Origin: Amycolatopsis benzoatilytica AK 16/65
GTDB taxonomy: Bacteria > Actinomycetota > Actinomycetes > Mycobacteriales > Pseudonocardiaceae
Length of the DNA: 64,000 nt
Direction of reading: 5' to 3'
NCBI RefSeq assembly: GCF_000383915.1
Contig: NZ_KB912942.1
Location: forward strand, 2,516,561-2,580,560
Position numbers and translations under genes: made by a program. Of the stretch, positions 1 to 8,690 are shown piece after piece. Below the pieces are notes generated by a model that made no database searches, was not told where the DNA came from, and saw nothing but the letters and a program-made list of their open reading frames with translations. Numbering within the stretch: position 1 is the first letter of the stretch; each line of letters opens with the position of its first letter.

Positions 1-11
1 TCCGCGACTCG

Positions 12-653
12 ATGGACCGGCTCGCCGAAGCGGCCGGGCAGCCGGGCACGTCCCGGGTGGTGGTGGACATTTCGATGTCGCTGGACGGCTACGTCACCGC
101 GCCGGGGGCCGGTCCGGAGCACGGTCTCGGCATCGACGGGGAGGTGATCCACGCCTGGGTCCTCGACCAGCGCACGCCGCGCGACGCCGAGATACTGGAG
201 CGTTCCTTCGCCGATACCGGCGCGGTCATCATGGGGCGCAACACTTTCGACGTCGTCGACGGCCCGCAAGGCTGGAGCGACGAGGTCGGCTACGGACACG
301 ATCAGGACCAGAGCGCGTCGCCGCCGGTGTTCGTGCTCACCCACACGCCGCCGGACAAGGTGCGCCTCGGCGAGCGGTTCCGCTTCGTCACCGACGGGCT
401 CGAGAGCGCGATCGACCAGGCCCGCGCGGCCGCCGGCGACAAGGACGTGGTCGTCATGGGCGGCGGCTCGGTCTGCGGACAGTACCTGGCCGCCGGGCTC
501 GCCGACATCCTGCGCATCCACCTCGCGCCGGTCGTCCTCGGCGCCGGGACTCCCCTGTTTCCCCAGGGAATCCCGGCGGTGGTGCGGTTCGAACCGCTCG
601 GCTCGGTCTCGACGCCGGGCGCCGAGCACCTCACCTACCGGGTGCTCAAGTAA
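12..653 (+). CDS. RibD C-terminal / dihydrofolate reductase-like protein
   Basis: Predicted NADPH-dependent reductase of the RibD-C/DHFR-like fold, cytoplasmic, substrate unknown. The N-terminal strand reads VVVDISMSLDGYVTAPG, the usual opening of this family, and a glycine-rich nucleotide loop MGGGSVCGQYL lies near residue 150. At 213 residues it is slightly longer than typical members (about 190). The extra 15 residues before VVVDIS suggest that the true start is a GTG near base 57, or that the gene begins just outside the window. It converges on ppm1 with only 7 bases between the stops. No pathway partner is adjacent. Confidence 0.75.
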   Translation: MDRLAEAAGQPGTSRVVVDISMSLDGYVTAPGAGPEHGLGIDGEVIHAWVLDQRTPRDAEILERSFADTGAVIMGRNTFDVVDGPQGWSDEVGYGHDQDQSASPPVFVLTHTPPDKVRLGERFRFVTDGLESAIDQARAAAGDKDVVVMGGGSVCGQYLAAGLADILRIHLAPVVLGAGTPLFPQGIPAVVRFEPLGSVSTPGAEHLTYRVLK

Positions 654-660
654 GGCCGCG

Positions 661-1428
661 TCACCCTCGGCCCAGCAGCCGCTTCAACTGGGCCAGGCGG
701 CGCTGCACGCCCCACTCCGCGACCCGGAAGAACGCCTCCGACATGATCCCGCCGCTCATCTTCGACACGCCGATCTCCCGGTCGGTGAAGGTGATCGGCA
801 CCTCGACGATGTCGAACCCGGCGTCCGCGGTGCGGCGGGTCAGGTCGATCTGGAAGCAGTACCCGTGCGAGGCCACCTCGGACAGCGCCAGCTTCTCCAG
901 CACCGGACGGCGGTACGCACGGAACCCGGCCGTCATGTCCGAGACCTTGATGCCCAGCGCGATCCGCGAGTACAGATTCGCGCCGCGCGAGAGCAGCGTG
1001 CGGCGCAGCGGCCAGTTCACCGTGCTGCCGCCGGGCACGTACCGGGACCCGATCGACAGGTCCGCGTCGCCGACCGCGTCCAGCAGCCGCGGCAGGTCCT
1101 CCGGCGCGTGCGAGCCGTCCGCGTCCATCTCCACGAACGTCGCGTAGCCGCGTTCCAGTCCCCAGTGGAACCCGGCGATGTACGCCTTGCCGAGGCCCTC
1201 CTTCGCGGTGCGGTGCAGCACGTGCACCCGCTTGTCCGCCTCCGCGCGCTCGTCCGCGAGGTCACCGGTGCCGTCCGGGCTTCCGTCGTCCACCACGAGC
1301 ACGTCGACGTCCGGGAGTGCCTTGTGCAGCCGGTCGAGGATCGGGCCGAGGTTGTCCCGTTCGTTGTACGTCGGGATCACCACCAGCACCGGCTCGATCG
1401 TTTCGGCCCCCCGCGGCGCCTGCGCCAT
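661..1428 (-). CDS. ppm1: Polyprenol monophosphomannose synthase (GT2)
   Basis: Transfers mannose from GDP-mannose to polyprenyl phosphate at the inner membrane face, supplying mannose for protein O-mannosylation and lipoglycans. The GT2 core is visible: [12 protein letters not shown] at the N-terminus, the [10 protein letters not shown] motif and the EMDADGSH metal-binding motif. I chose the ATG at 1428 because GGAGG stands six bases upstream; an in-frame start at 1443 lacks this. It lies 24 bases downstream of lnt from this start. Adjacent or fused ppm1-lnt is the standard arrangement in mycobacteria and relatives, which supports both calls. Confidence 0.92.
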   Translation of the reverse strand: MAQAPRGAETIEPVLVVIPTYNERDNLGPILDRLHKALPDVDVLVVDDGSPDGTGDLADERAEADKRVHVLHRTAKEGLGKAYIAGFHWGLERGYATFVEMDADGSHAPEDLPRLLDAVGDADLSIGSRYVPGGSTVNWPLRRTLLSRGANLYSRIALGIKVSDMTAGFRAYRRPVLEKLALSEVASHGYCFQIDLTRRTADAGFDIVEVPITFTDREIGVSKMSGGIMSEAFFRVAEWGVQRRLAQLKRLLGRG

Positions 1429-1452
1429 CCCTATCCTCCGCATCCGGCGGGT

Positions 1453-3051
1453 TCAGCCCGCCGATTCCCCTGCTGTCGTGCCGCGAGTGCGAAAACGGAG
1501 CACGAACCCGCCGACGACACCCGCGATCGCCAATGCCAGCAGTCCGTACTCCGTCCACACGCCTAGTCGATCCGACAGCGTAGTCTGCGTGCGCAGCGGC
1601 ACTCGGCCGACCAGGGCATCCGCCGTGAAAAGCCCGGTCGAGCTGGTGATCGTCCCGTCCGGGGCGACGATCGCGCTGACCCCGGAGATCGCCGACACCA
1701 CCACCGCGCGCCCGTGCTCGACCGCGCGCAGCCGTGCCATCGCCAGCTGCTGGTCGCTCATCTCCCCCGGCCCGTACCACGCGTTGTTCGTCGGCACCAC
1801 GAGCAGCTCGCCGCCCTCCGCGGTCGCGTCGCGGGCCGGGCCGTCGAACGCGGTCTCGTAGCAGATGAACACGCCGACCTTGGTGCCCGCGACCGACAGC
1901 GCTGCGTTGGAGCCGTCGCCGGGGCGCATGTCCCGGGTGTCGTCGATGAACGGCGTCACCAGCCGCGCGACGGCGCGGGCAGGCACGTACTCGCCGAACG
2001 GCACCAGATCCTGCTTCACGTAGCGCTGGCCCGGCCCGGTCTTCGGGTCCCAGACGACGGCGGAGTTCTCCGCGGCGCCGTCCGGGGTGCGCACGAGCGC
2101 GCCGATGATCGCGGGCACCCCGTAGGCCGCGACCATCTGGTCGACGCCCGGGTCGCCGCCCTCCAGCGGCGTCGCGGTTTCCGGCCACAGCAGCAGGTCC
2201 GGCTTCGGCACCTGCCCGGCTTGGATCTTCTCCAGGAGCCGGGAGCTCTCGACGAGACTGTTGTCGCGCAGCACCCCGCGCTGGCCTTGCAGCGCCAGCC
2301 CGATGTCCGGCGCGTTCCCCTGCACCGAGGCGATGGTGCGGGAACCGTCCTGCGCCTGGGTGCCGACCGTCGGCCAGACCGCGAGCCCGGCCGCGGCCGG
2401 GAGCACCGCGAGCAGAACCGGCCACACCAGCGCGCGGTCGCGCAGCTGCCGGGTGTTCCAGAGCTTCGCGAGCACCGCGGCGAGACCGAAACCGGAGAGC
2501 ACCACGGCGAGCCCGACCAGCGGCGCGCCGCCGACCGACGCCAGCGACAGGAACGCGCCCTCCGGCTGGCTGAACGCGACCCGGCCCCACGGGAACCCGC
2601 CGAACGGGAACCAGGTGCGAGGCGTTTCCAGCGCGACGAACACCAGCGCGCCCCAGAGCGGCGCCAGCGGCAGCCGGGACACGACCCGGATCAGGAGCCC
2701 GGCGAGTCCGAAGTAGAGCGACAGCGCGATCGACAGGGCCACCCACGGCACCGGCCCGAACTCGCGGCCGAGGAAGTCCTGCAGCCAGACCAGCAGCGGC
2801 AGGAAGAACGCGACGCCGAACACGAAGCCGTAGCCGAACGCGCCGCGGAACGACCGTCCACGAAGGACCAGCGCGAACGACGCGAACGCGAGCGGCGCCA
2901 GCCACCACAGCGGGCGCGGCGCGAAGCTCAGGTAGTAGCCGTAGCCGGTGGCGGTCGTCACTGCGACGCGGGCGAGCCACGGTTTCCAGGCGCGCTTGCG
3001 CTTCTGCTTGTGCGATACGCCCGATTCGACGCCCGCCACGTTCACTGCCAC
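1453..3051 (-). CDS. lnt: Apolipoprotein N-acyltransferase
   Basis: Integral membrane enzyme that N-acylates the lipid-modified cysteine of lipoproteins. Several hydrophobic segments span residues 30-225. The carbon-nitrogen hydrolase domain follows, with the family catalytic triad visible as Glu291 in LLWPETATP, Lys346 in RYVKQDLVPFGEY and Cys397 in VFICYETAFD. It is 532 residues, full length, and starts at GTG. It is followed by ppm1, the partner expected from the actinobacterial Lnt-Ppm1 pair. Confidence 0.93.
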   Translation of the reverse strand: MAVNVAGVESGVSHKQKRKRAWKPWLARVAVTTATGYGYYLSFAPRPLWWLAPLAFASFALVLRGRSFRGAFGYGFVFGVAFFLPLLVWLQDFLGREFGPVPWVALSIALSLYFGLAGLLIRVVSRLPLAPLWGALVFVALETPRTWFPFGGFPWGRVAFSQPEGAFLSLASVGGAPLVGLAVVLSGFGLAAVLAKLWNTRQLRDRALVWPVLLAVLPAAAGLAVWPTVGTQAQDGSRTIASVQGNAPDIGLALQGQRGVLRDNSLVESSRLLEKIQAGQVPKPDLLLWPETATPLEGGDPGVDQMVAAYGVPAIIGALVRTPDGAAENSAVVWDPKTGPGQRYVKQDLVPFGEYVPARAVARLVTPFIDDTRDMRPGDGSNAALSVAGTKVGVFICYETAFDGPARDATAEGGELLVVPTNNAWYGPGEMSDQQLAMARLRAVEHGRAVVVSAISGVSAIVAPDGTITSSTGLFTADALVGRVPLRTQTTLSDRLGVWTEYGLLALAIAGVVGGFVLRFRTRGTTAGESAG

Positions 3052-3061
3052 ACCCGGAACT

Positions 3062-4666
3062 CTAAGCGGCCGGTGTGAACTCGTCGTAGATGACCGTCCC
3101 GCCGCGGACCGTGCGCAGGCAGCGCGGCAGCGGCGTGCCCGGCTCCAGTCTCGGCAGCGGGGGCACGCCGGAGCGCGGATCGGTCGACCAGCGCTGCACG
3201 CGGGTGTCGGCGGTGGCGACGACGAGGTCCGCGGCGTCCCAGATCGCGTAGTGCGCGGGCGCGCCGGGGACGAGGCTCCCGGTCACGCCGTCGTTGACCC
3301 CGGCTGCGCGGTGTCCGGCGCGGGTGTGCGCGGTGAAGGCGGCACGGGCGGACAGGCGCGCTTCGGGGGTGTGGTGGTGCACGGCGGCGCGGACCGCGGC
3401 CCACGGATCGAGCGCGGTGACCGGGGCGTCGCTGCCGAACGCGAGGACGACGCCCTCGGCGGCGAGCTGCGCGAAGGGATTCAGCGCGGCGGCGCGTGCG
3501 CCGAGGCGTTCGGAGTACATCCCGGACCCGCCTCCCCAGGCCTCGTCGAACATCGGCTGCACCGACGCGACGACCCCCCAGCCGGCGAGCGCGCGGGCCT
3601 GCTCGGCGGTGACCATCTCCAAGTGCTCCAGCCGGTGGTGGCGCGCGGCGAGCGCGCGCTGGCCGACCTGCTTCTCCGCTCGGCGGAACCCTTCGACGAC
3701 CTCCGCAGCGGCCGCGTCGCCGATGACGTGGAAGCCCGCCTGCAGGCCGGCCTCGGTGCAGGCGACGAGATGGTTCGCGATGACGGTCGCGTCGGCGTAG
3801 AGCGAGCCGGACGTGCCGGGCTCGTCGGAGTACGGGCTGCTCAGCGCGGCCGTGCGGGAGCCGAGCGCGCCGTCGACGAAGAGGTCCCCGCCGACGCCGT
3901 GCGCGCCGAGCCGGCGGGCGGTTTCCAGGCCGTTCAGCTCGCCCCAGTAGCCGACCACCTCGGGCAGACCGGGCTCGGCGGCGAGAGCGAGCAGGTCGGC
4001 GAAGTCTTCCGGGCCGGAGATGTCCGGGCCGGCGCATTCGTGCACCGACACGATCCCGCGCGCGGCGGCGGCGGCGAGGAAGGCGCGTTGCGCTTCCTGC
4101 CGGTGCGATCGGCTGACCGCGTCGCGGACGGCTCCGCGGACGCGATGGTGCGCGTCGCGGGTCAGCGGGCCGTCGGCGGACCAGCCAGCGGCCGATTCGA
4201 CGCCCGGCGCGAGCCGGGCGAGAGCGCTGGACACCAGCGCGGAATGGACGTCGACGCGGCTCAGGTAGACCGGGGTGTCGCCGGCGGCCGCGTCCAGTTC
4301 GGCGCGGCTGGGCAGCCGGGGTTCGGACCACGCGGACTCGTCCCAGCCGTGCGCCAGCAGGACCCGCCCGGGAACGACGGCCTCGCGGACCGCGGCGAGC
4401 AGGTCGGCGGCGCTGCGGGCGGCGGTCAGGTCGAGGCCGGTGAGGTGCAGTCCGGTGGACGTGGCGTGCACGTGCGCGTCCACGAACGCCGGTGCGACGA
4501 ACGCCCCGCCCAGGTCGACCACCTCGGCGTCCGGGTGCAGCGCGCGGGCGGGCGCGTCCTGCCCGACCCATACGACGGTGCCGCCGGAAACCGCCATCGC
4601 GGTCGCGTCCGAGGACGACGGGGTGTAGACGCGGCCGCCGAGCAGAAGCGTGGTGCTGTCGTTCAC
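3062..4666 (-). CDS. Amidohydrolase family protein (YtcJ-like)
   Basis: Metal-dependent hydrolase of the amidohydrolase superfamily, substrate not predictable. The metal-binding HVH motif is His65-Val-His67 in FVDAHVHA. A later FGSDAPV segment carries the conserved Asp. The length (534 residues) and the DUF-like insert between barrel strands match YtcJ-type proteins. It starts with GTG and ends 10 bases before lnt on the same strand, so the amidohydrolase, lnt and ppm1 may form one transcript. Its role with lipoprotein acylation is unclear and may be incidental. Confidence 0.85.
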   Translation of the reverse strand: MNDSTTLLLGGRVYTPSSSDATAMAVSGGTVVWVGQDAPARALHPDAEVVDLGGAFVAPAFVDAHVHATSTGLHLTGLDLTAARSAADLLAAVREAVVPGRVLLAHGWDESAWSEPRLPSRAELDAAAGDTPVYLSRVDVHSALVSSALARLAPGVESAAGWSADGPLTRDAHHRVRGAVRDAVSRSHRQEAQRAFLAAAAARGIVSVHECAGPDISGPEDFADLLALAAEPGLPEVVGYWGELNGLETARRLGAHGVGGDLFVDGALGSRTAALSSPYSDEPGTSGSLYADATVIANHLVACTEAGLQAGFHVIGDAAAAEVVEGFRRAEKQVGQRALAARHHRLEHLEMVTAEQARALAGWGVVASVQPMFDEAWGGGSGMYSERLGARAAALNPFAQLAAEGVVLAFGSDAPVTALDPWAAVRAAVHHHTPEARLSARAAFTAHTRAGHRAAGVNDGVTGSLVPGAPAHYAIWDAADLVVATADTRVQRWSTDPRSGVPPLPRLEPGTPLPRCLRTVRGGTVIYDEFTPAA

Positions 4667-4785
4667 GCCACGAGTCTGCCCTGATCGTCCAGGCCGGCCC
4701 GACCGGGTCGTCGTGCGAAAAGATTTACGGTCGACTAACGTTGTGACAGGATATTTTCACGTGTTTCCGACGACGAGGAGTACAG
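4667..4785 (+). promoter_or_regulatory. AT-rich intergenic leader before kamA
   Basis: This 119-bp gap between divergent genes holds the least GC-rich stretch nearby, around 4730-4765, with GTGACAGGATATTTTCAC as an imperfect inverted repeat. It probably carries the kamA promoter and perhaps a regulator site. I cannot assign clear -35 and -10 boxes. Confidence 0.35.
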
Positions 4786-6177
4786 ATGACTGCGATCCAG
4801 GAACCTGTGCCGACTGCCGCCGCCTTCGACCAGCCGTATGAATACGCGCGCGCCGAGCTGGTGGAACCCGACTGGCGCCGCTTCCCCGGCTGGCACGACG
4901 TCACCGAAGCGGAGTGGCGCGACGCCCAGTGGCAGCGCGTGCACTGCGTGCGCAACGTGAAGCAGCTGCGCGCCCTGATGGGCGATCTGCTGGAGGAGCG
5001 GTTCTACGAGGACCTGGTCGCCGACCAGCGCGAGATGGCCACCATGTCGATGCTGCTGCCGCCGCAGATGATCAACACGATGGCCCCGCACGCGGGCACC
5101 GACCCGGCGAAGGTGACCGAGGCGTTCTACGCCGACCCGATCCGCCGGTACATGCTCCCGGTCCGCAGCGACCGGCACGCGCAGTGGCCGAGCCACCCGC
5201 ACGCCGAGCGCGACTCGCTGCACGAGGCCGAGATGTGGGTGGTCGAGGGGCTCACCCACCGCTACCCGACCAAAGTGCTGGCCGAAATGATCTCCACCTG
5301 CCCGCAGTACTGCGGCCACTGCACCCGGATGGACCTCGTCGGCAACTCGACCGAACAGGTGGAGAAGCACAAGCTCTCGCTCAAGCCGGTCGACCGCCAG
5401 GACGCGATGATCGACTACCTCAAGCGCACGCCCGGCGTGCGCGACGTCGTGGTATCCGGCGGCGACGTCGCCAATGTGCCGTGGCCGCAGCTGGAGTCGT
5501 TCCTGATGCGGCTGATGGACATCGAGACCGTCCGCGACATCCGCCTCGCCACCAAGGCGCTCGCCGCGCTGCCGCAGCACTGGCTCCAGCCGAAGGTCAC
5601 CGAAGGCCTGCAGCGGGTGGCGCTCACCGCGCAGGCCCGCGGTGTGAACCTGGCGATCCACACGCACGTGAACCACGCGCAGTCAGTGACCCCGCTGGTC
5701 GCCGAGGCGGCGCGCACGGCACTGCAAGTGGGCGTGCGGGACGTGCGGAACCAGGGCGTGCTGATGCGCGGGGTGAACGCGACGCCGGCGGAGCTGCTGG
5801 ACCTGTGCTTCGCACTGCAGGGCGAAGCGAACATCCTGCCGTACTACTTCTACATGTGCGACATGATCCCGAACGCGGAACACTGGCGCGTCGCGGTGTG
5901 GGAGGCGCAGGAACTGCAGCACTCGATCATGGGATACCTGCCCGGGTACGCGACGCCGCGCATCGTGTGCGACGTCCCGTACGTCGGGAAGCGGTGGGTG
6001 CACCAGCTGGCCGAGTACGACCGGGAGCTGGGGATCTCGTACTGGACGAAGAACTACCGGACCGGGATCGAGCACGAGGACCCGGAGGCGTTGCAGCGGA
6101 AGTACCCGTACTACGACCCGATCCAGACTCTGCCGGAAGCCGGGCGGAAGTGGTGGGCCGAGCAGCCACGAGGCTGA
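4786..6177 (+). CDS. kamA: KamA-family radical SAM aminomutase
   Basis: Radical SAM, PLP-dependent protein of the lysine 2,3-aminomutase family. The [4Fe-4S]/SAM motif CxxxCxxC is Cys172, Cys176 and Cys179 in TCPQYCGHCTR. Residues corresponding to the lysine-binding aspartates are present as Asp359 (YMCDM) and Asp396 (IVCDVP), and the PLP lysine is probably Lys402. The glycine-rich PLP loop that normally reads PGGGGK is here PYVGK, so the substrate may differ from lysine. GAGGAG stands 5 bases before the ATG. It is monocistronic, with a terminator after it and an AT-rich leader before it. No antibiotic or beta-lysine genes are adjacent. Confidence 0.85.
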   Translation: MTAIQEPVPTAAAFDQPYEYARAELVEPDWRRFPGWHDVTEAEWRDAQWQRVHCVRNVKQLRALMGDLLEERFYEDLVADQREMATMSMLLPPQMINTMAPHAGTDPAKVTEAFYADPIRRYMLPVRSDRHAQWPSHPHAERDSLHEAEMWVVEGLTHRYPTKVLAEMISTCPQYCGHCTRMDLVGNSTEQVEKHKLSLKPVDRQDAMIDYLKRTPGVRDVVVSGGDVANVPWPQLESFLMRLMDIETVRDIRLATKALAALPQHWLQPKVTEGLQRVALTAQARGVNLAIHTHVNHAQSVTPLVAEAARTALQVGVRDVRNQGVLMRGVNATPAELLDLCFALQGEANILPYYFYMCDMIPNAEHWRVAVWEAQELQHSIMGYLPGYATPRIVCDVPYVGKRWVHQLAEYDRELGISYWTKNYRTGIEHEDPEALQRKYPYYDPIQTLPEAGRKWWAEQPRG

Positions 6178-6187
6178 GGTCCGGTCA

Positions 6188-6226
6188 GCAGAGGGACTCG
6201 TGACGAACGCTCACGGGTCCCTCTGC
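6188..6226 (+). terminator. Hairpin terminator between kamA and the Asp23 cluster
   Basis: A 16-bp stem (left arm GCAGAGGGACTCGTGA, right arm its complement with one G-T wobble) with a 7-base loop lies between two convergent genes. It has no long T tract, as is usual in actinomycetes, and probably works in both directions. Confidence 0.75.
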
Positions 6227-6231
6227 TTCGC

Positions 6232-6804
6232 TCAGCCCACGCGGGAACGCGCCCGCCGGGTGAACCGGAATTCGAGGGCCACCGGCACAGTGTCGAGTTC
6301 CAGCGCTTCGGCCAGCCGGGGAAGTGCGTCCTCGGTGATGCGTTCGCGGATCGCCCCGAGGTCGGCATCCAGCTCCGCAGTGACGACAAGGGCCAGCGAA
6401 GGAGCCTCTCGCGGTCCGGCCAGCGCGGCGCGGACCTGGTGCACGCCAGGGTATCCGCGCAGTTCTTCGGAGAACGGCGCGACGGCGGTGTCGGCGCGCA
6501 ATTCGGTCCGCCCGTACTCGGGATCGGCCTCGAAACGCCAGGTCCTGGTGCGCGGCCGGTGCGCGAACTGGGCCAGCAGCCAGCGCAGTGCGAGGAGCCC
6601 GACCAGCACCGCCGCCGCGGCGACTCCGTAGAGCGCCCACACCGGCGGTTCGGCGGTCTTCGGCACGAGCGGCGCCGCGGGATCGAGCAGCCGCAGCACG
6701 CGAAAGTGCGTCGCCAGCCCGAATCCGCCCCCGGCGAGCAGCACGAGCCCGATCAACCCGAGCAGAGACCGGTTGAGTCCCGCCGGGCGGTTGAAGCCGG
6801 TCAT
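6232..6804 (-). CDS. amaP: AmaP-like Asp23 membrane anchor protein
   Basis: A 190-residue membrane protein with two hydrophobic segments (about residues 13-32 and 55-76), followed by a soluble domain like the Asp23/Gls24 fold. This is the layout of AmaP, which anchors the alkaline-shock protein Asp23 to the membrane in Firmicutes. The start overlaps the upstream gene stop by 4 bases (ATGA), so translation is probably coupled. It is the last gene of a six-gene minus-strand cluster. Confidence 0.7.
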   Translation of the reverse strand: MTGFNRPAGLNRSLLGLIGLVLLAGGGFGLATHFRVLRLLDPAAPLVPKTAEPPVWALYGVAAAAVLVGLLALRWLLAQFAHRPRTRTWRFEADPEYGRTELRADTAVAPFSEELRGYPGVHQVRAALAGPREAPSLALVVTAELDADLGAIRERITEDALPRLAEALELDTVPVALEFRFTRRARSRVG

Positions 6805-7328
6805 GACGCCTCCCTCGTCGCCCGGACCCGGACGCGCACTGAGGGCCGGCGGGAGGGCGCGATGCTGTCCAGCCGCGCCTCCACCGCGGAGCGGACGGCT
6901 TCGGCCAGTCCCTCGGTCCGGGTGCGCGCCGTCTTCACCCGGACCTTCACCGTGCGCCCGCCCGGCGAGAGCCGGGCCTTGTCGACTCCGTCCACCGCGG
7001 CGGCGGCAGCGTGCAACGCCGTTCGGTAGCTCGCGCTGTCGGCGCCGGAATCCGGTGTCCCCTCCAACGGGAGGACCCGGCGCTTGCCTGGAAGGAGCGC
7101 GGCCAGCAGCAAGATCAGCCCGACGGCGACGACAGCGGCCGAGACGATCGCGGTGAGCGGATCCGCCCAATGCGCGTCGTGCACAGCCGACGCGACCGAG
7201 CGGTAGTCCAGCCACGGCGGATGTCCGGTGAGCCGCTGGATCGCGGCGACGGCGAGCAGAACGCATGCCGCCAGCAGGACGCATGCGGTCAAGGTCGCCG
7301 GCACGGACCGGCGGGTGCGGCGTTTCAT
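6801..7328 (-). CDS. DUF6286-type membrane protein of the Asp23 cluster
   Basis: A 175-residue protein with two transmembrane segments (about residues 9-31 and 60-80) and a soluble C-terminal domain rich in RVKTARTRTEG-like strands. It resembles the DUF6286 proteins found beside Asp23 genes in actinomycetes. Function is unknown; its position suggests a second membrane component of the Asp23 complex. It overlaps the next gene by four bases on each side. Confidence 0.65.
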   Translation of the reverse strand: MKRRTRRSVPATLTACVLLAACVLLAVAAIQRLTGHPPWLDYRSVASAVHDAHWADPLTAIVSAAVVAVGLILLLAALLPGKRRVLPLEGTPDSGADSASYRTALHAAAAAVDGVDKARLSPGGRTVKVRVKTARTRTEGLAEAVRSAVEARLDSIAPSRRPSVRVRVRATREAS

Positions 7329-7732
7329 TCGATCCTCCTTCGCACCGGGGCCGGATCGTGCAGCGCGGTCACCGTGATGTCGACCCGGCTGACCGGCATC
7401 CCGGTGAGCTCCTCCACTCGCGTGCGCAGGTGTGCGCGAACCCGCTCGGTCGTCGAGGCGACCGGTGCCGGGTAGCTCAGCGACAACCGCACTTCGAGAT
7501 CCACCTCGCCGCCCGCGACCCGGGCCGTGGCCTTCGCGGAGCGGTCCAGCGCTTCGCCGCCGACGCTGATGCCGAGCGTCCGCCCGGCCGAACCGCCGAC
7601 CCGGTCGATTTCGTTCACCGCGCGGGCGGCCAGCCGTTCCACCGCGTGTTCGCTGATGGCGAGACTGCCTCGCTCATCCGGTTCCGGCGCGGGCGCGGTC
7701 ACCGCGCCCGGCGCCTCCGATACGGCGGCCAC
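7325..7732 (-). CDS. Asp23/Gls24 family envelope stress protein
   Basis: A 135-residue soluble protein with the Asp23/Gls24 pattern: a helix with ISEHAVERLAARAVNEI, then strands with VDLEVRLSLSYP and the closing VDITVTAL. The family is linked to cell-envelope stress in Gram-positive bacteria. It starts at GTG (7730-7732), three bases past the stop of the preceding small gene. It is one of two clear Asp23-type proteins in the cluster. Confidence 0.8.
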   Translation of the reverse strand: MAAVSEAPGAVTAPAPEPDERGSLAISEHAVERLAARAVNEIDRVGGSAGRTLGISVGGEALDRSAKATARVAGGEVDLEVRLSLSYPAPVASTTERVRAHLRTRVEELTGMPVSRVDITVTALHDPAPVRRRIE

Positions 7733-7735
7733 GGC

Positions 7736-7912
7736 TCAGCCCCGGCCCCGGCCGATGAGCTGCGACAGGTCGAGCCGGCCGTCCAGCACCCGCCCGACGA
7801 GCAGCCCGACCGCGCCGAGCACCAAGACCAGCAGAAATGCGCCGAATCCGCCGATCACGGCGGCCAGGCCCAGCGCGAGGCCGGTGAGCAGCCCCAGAGC
7901 AGTCGCGTTCAC
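7736..7912 (-). CDS. Small hydrophobic membrane protein (58 aa)
   Basis: A 58-residue protein starting with GTG, almost entirely hydrophobic from residue 5 to 43 (glycine- and leucine-rich, GLLTGLALGLAAVIGG at the start), then a short basic tail ending GRGRG. It probably forms two tightly packed membrane helices, like the small DUF2273-type partner of Asp23 in Firmicutes; that assignment is by size, topology and context. It overlaps the upstream gene by GTGA. Confidence 0.75.
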   Translation of the reverse strand: MNATALGLLTGLALGLAAVIGGFGAFLLVLVLGAVGLLVGRVLDGRLDLSQLIGRGRG

Positions 7913-8235
7913 GACACCGTCTCCTTCCGGTTTTCCGGTTCCTCCGCGCCAGCCCCGGACGGGACCGGCTCTTCCACGCCGGCGATGAGCACGTGCACGG
8001 GACGCCCTGGCACGTCGGCCGCGGTCCGCACCGCGGCGGCCACCTCGCGAGCCGAGAACGGCAGGCGGACTGTCACGCCGACGGTGACGTCGTCTTCGGT
8101 CACCCGCACCCCGGGCACCCGGCCGCTCGCGCCGAGCGTTGCGAGGTGGCCGAACCGGCCGCTGTGCACGTCCGCCACTTCCGGCGAGGCGAGCACAGCG
8201 GCGGCGATCCGGGCCGCCTCGGCGGTCGGGCTCAC
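7909..8235 (-). CDS. Small Asp23-cluster protein
   Basis: A 108-residue soluble protein of unknown function. Its middle part (VTEDDVTVGVTVRLPFSAREVAAAVRTA) has the strand-helix rhythm of a shortened Asp23 domain. It lies in translational coupling between the main Asp23 gene and the small membrane protein, overlapping each by four bases, so it is probably part of the same complex. Confidence 0.65.
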   Translation of the reverse strand: MSPTAEAARIAAAVLASPEVADVHSGRFGHLATLGASGRVPGVRVTEDDVTVGVTVRLPFSAREVAAAVRTAADVPGRPVHVLIAGVEEPVPSGAGAEEPENRKETVS

Positions 8236-8690
8236 TGCACCCGGCCGCTCTCGGCGGACGTTTCGTCGTCCTCGTCCGGCAGGTGCAGGTCGCCGACGTT
8301 GATGTTGACCTCGACCACTTCGAGGCCGGTCATCCCTTCCACCGCGCTGATGACGTTGCGCCGGATCGAGCGAGCCACGTCCGCGATCGAGACGCCGTAC
8401 TCCACCACGATCTGCAGATCCACCGCGGCCTGCTTCTCGCCCACCTCCACCGAGACGCCCTGCCCGGCCGACGCGGTGGCGCCCGGGATCCGCTCCCGCA
8501 GAGCCGAGAACGCCCGCGCCGCGCCGCCTCCGAGGGCGTGCACCCCGGGGATCTCCCGCGTCGCCAGCCCGGCGATCTTCTGCACCACCACGTCCGCGAC
8601 CGTGGTCGTCCCCTGCGAACTCGTCAGTGGTCCGGCGTCGATCTTCGCCACGTCCTGGGACTTTGCTGCCGAGTCAGTCGTCGAAGCCAT
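8232..8690 (-). CDS. Asp23/Gls24 family protein, first gene of cluster
   Basis: A 152-residue Asp23/Gls24 protein. It has the conserved helix VADVVVQKIAGLATREIPGV, a strand block VDLQIVVEYG, then IRRNVISAVEGMTGLEVVEVNINVGDLHL, which is very typical. It probably assembles at the membrane through the AmaP-like product. The ATG at 8690 has GGAGGAG just upstream. All downstream genes to 6232 follow with overlaps or gaps under 5 bases, so this is one operon. Confidence 0.88.
   Translation of the reverse strand: MASTTDSAAKSQDVAKIDAGPLTSSQGTTTVADVVVQKIAGLATREIPGVHALGGGAARAFSALRERIPGATASAGQGVSVEVGEKQAAVDLQIVVEYGVSIADVARSIRRNVISAVEGMTGLEVVEVNINVGDLHLPDEDDETSAESGRVQ

Noticed and set aside
1262..2980. 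Long open frame of 572 codons on the minus strand over lnt
   Set aside because: It is an Arg/Ala/Gly-rich out-of-frame shadow of lnt and ppm1; the lnt frame has all catalytic residues.
5941..5950. GGGTAC inside kamA
   Set aside because: It encodes the conserved PGYATP segment; no downstream start and no -35 box.
4786..6177. Part of a beta-lysine antibiotic cluster
   Set aside because: No peptide synthetase, nucleoside or resistance genes lie nearby; the gene is flanked by a terminator and by housekeeping genes.
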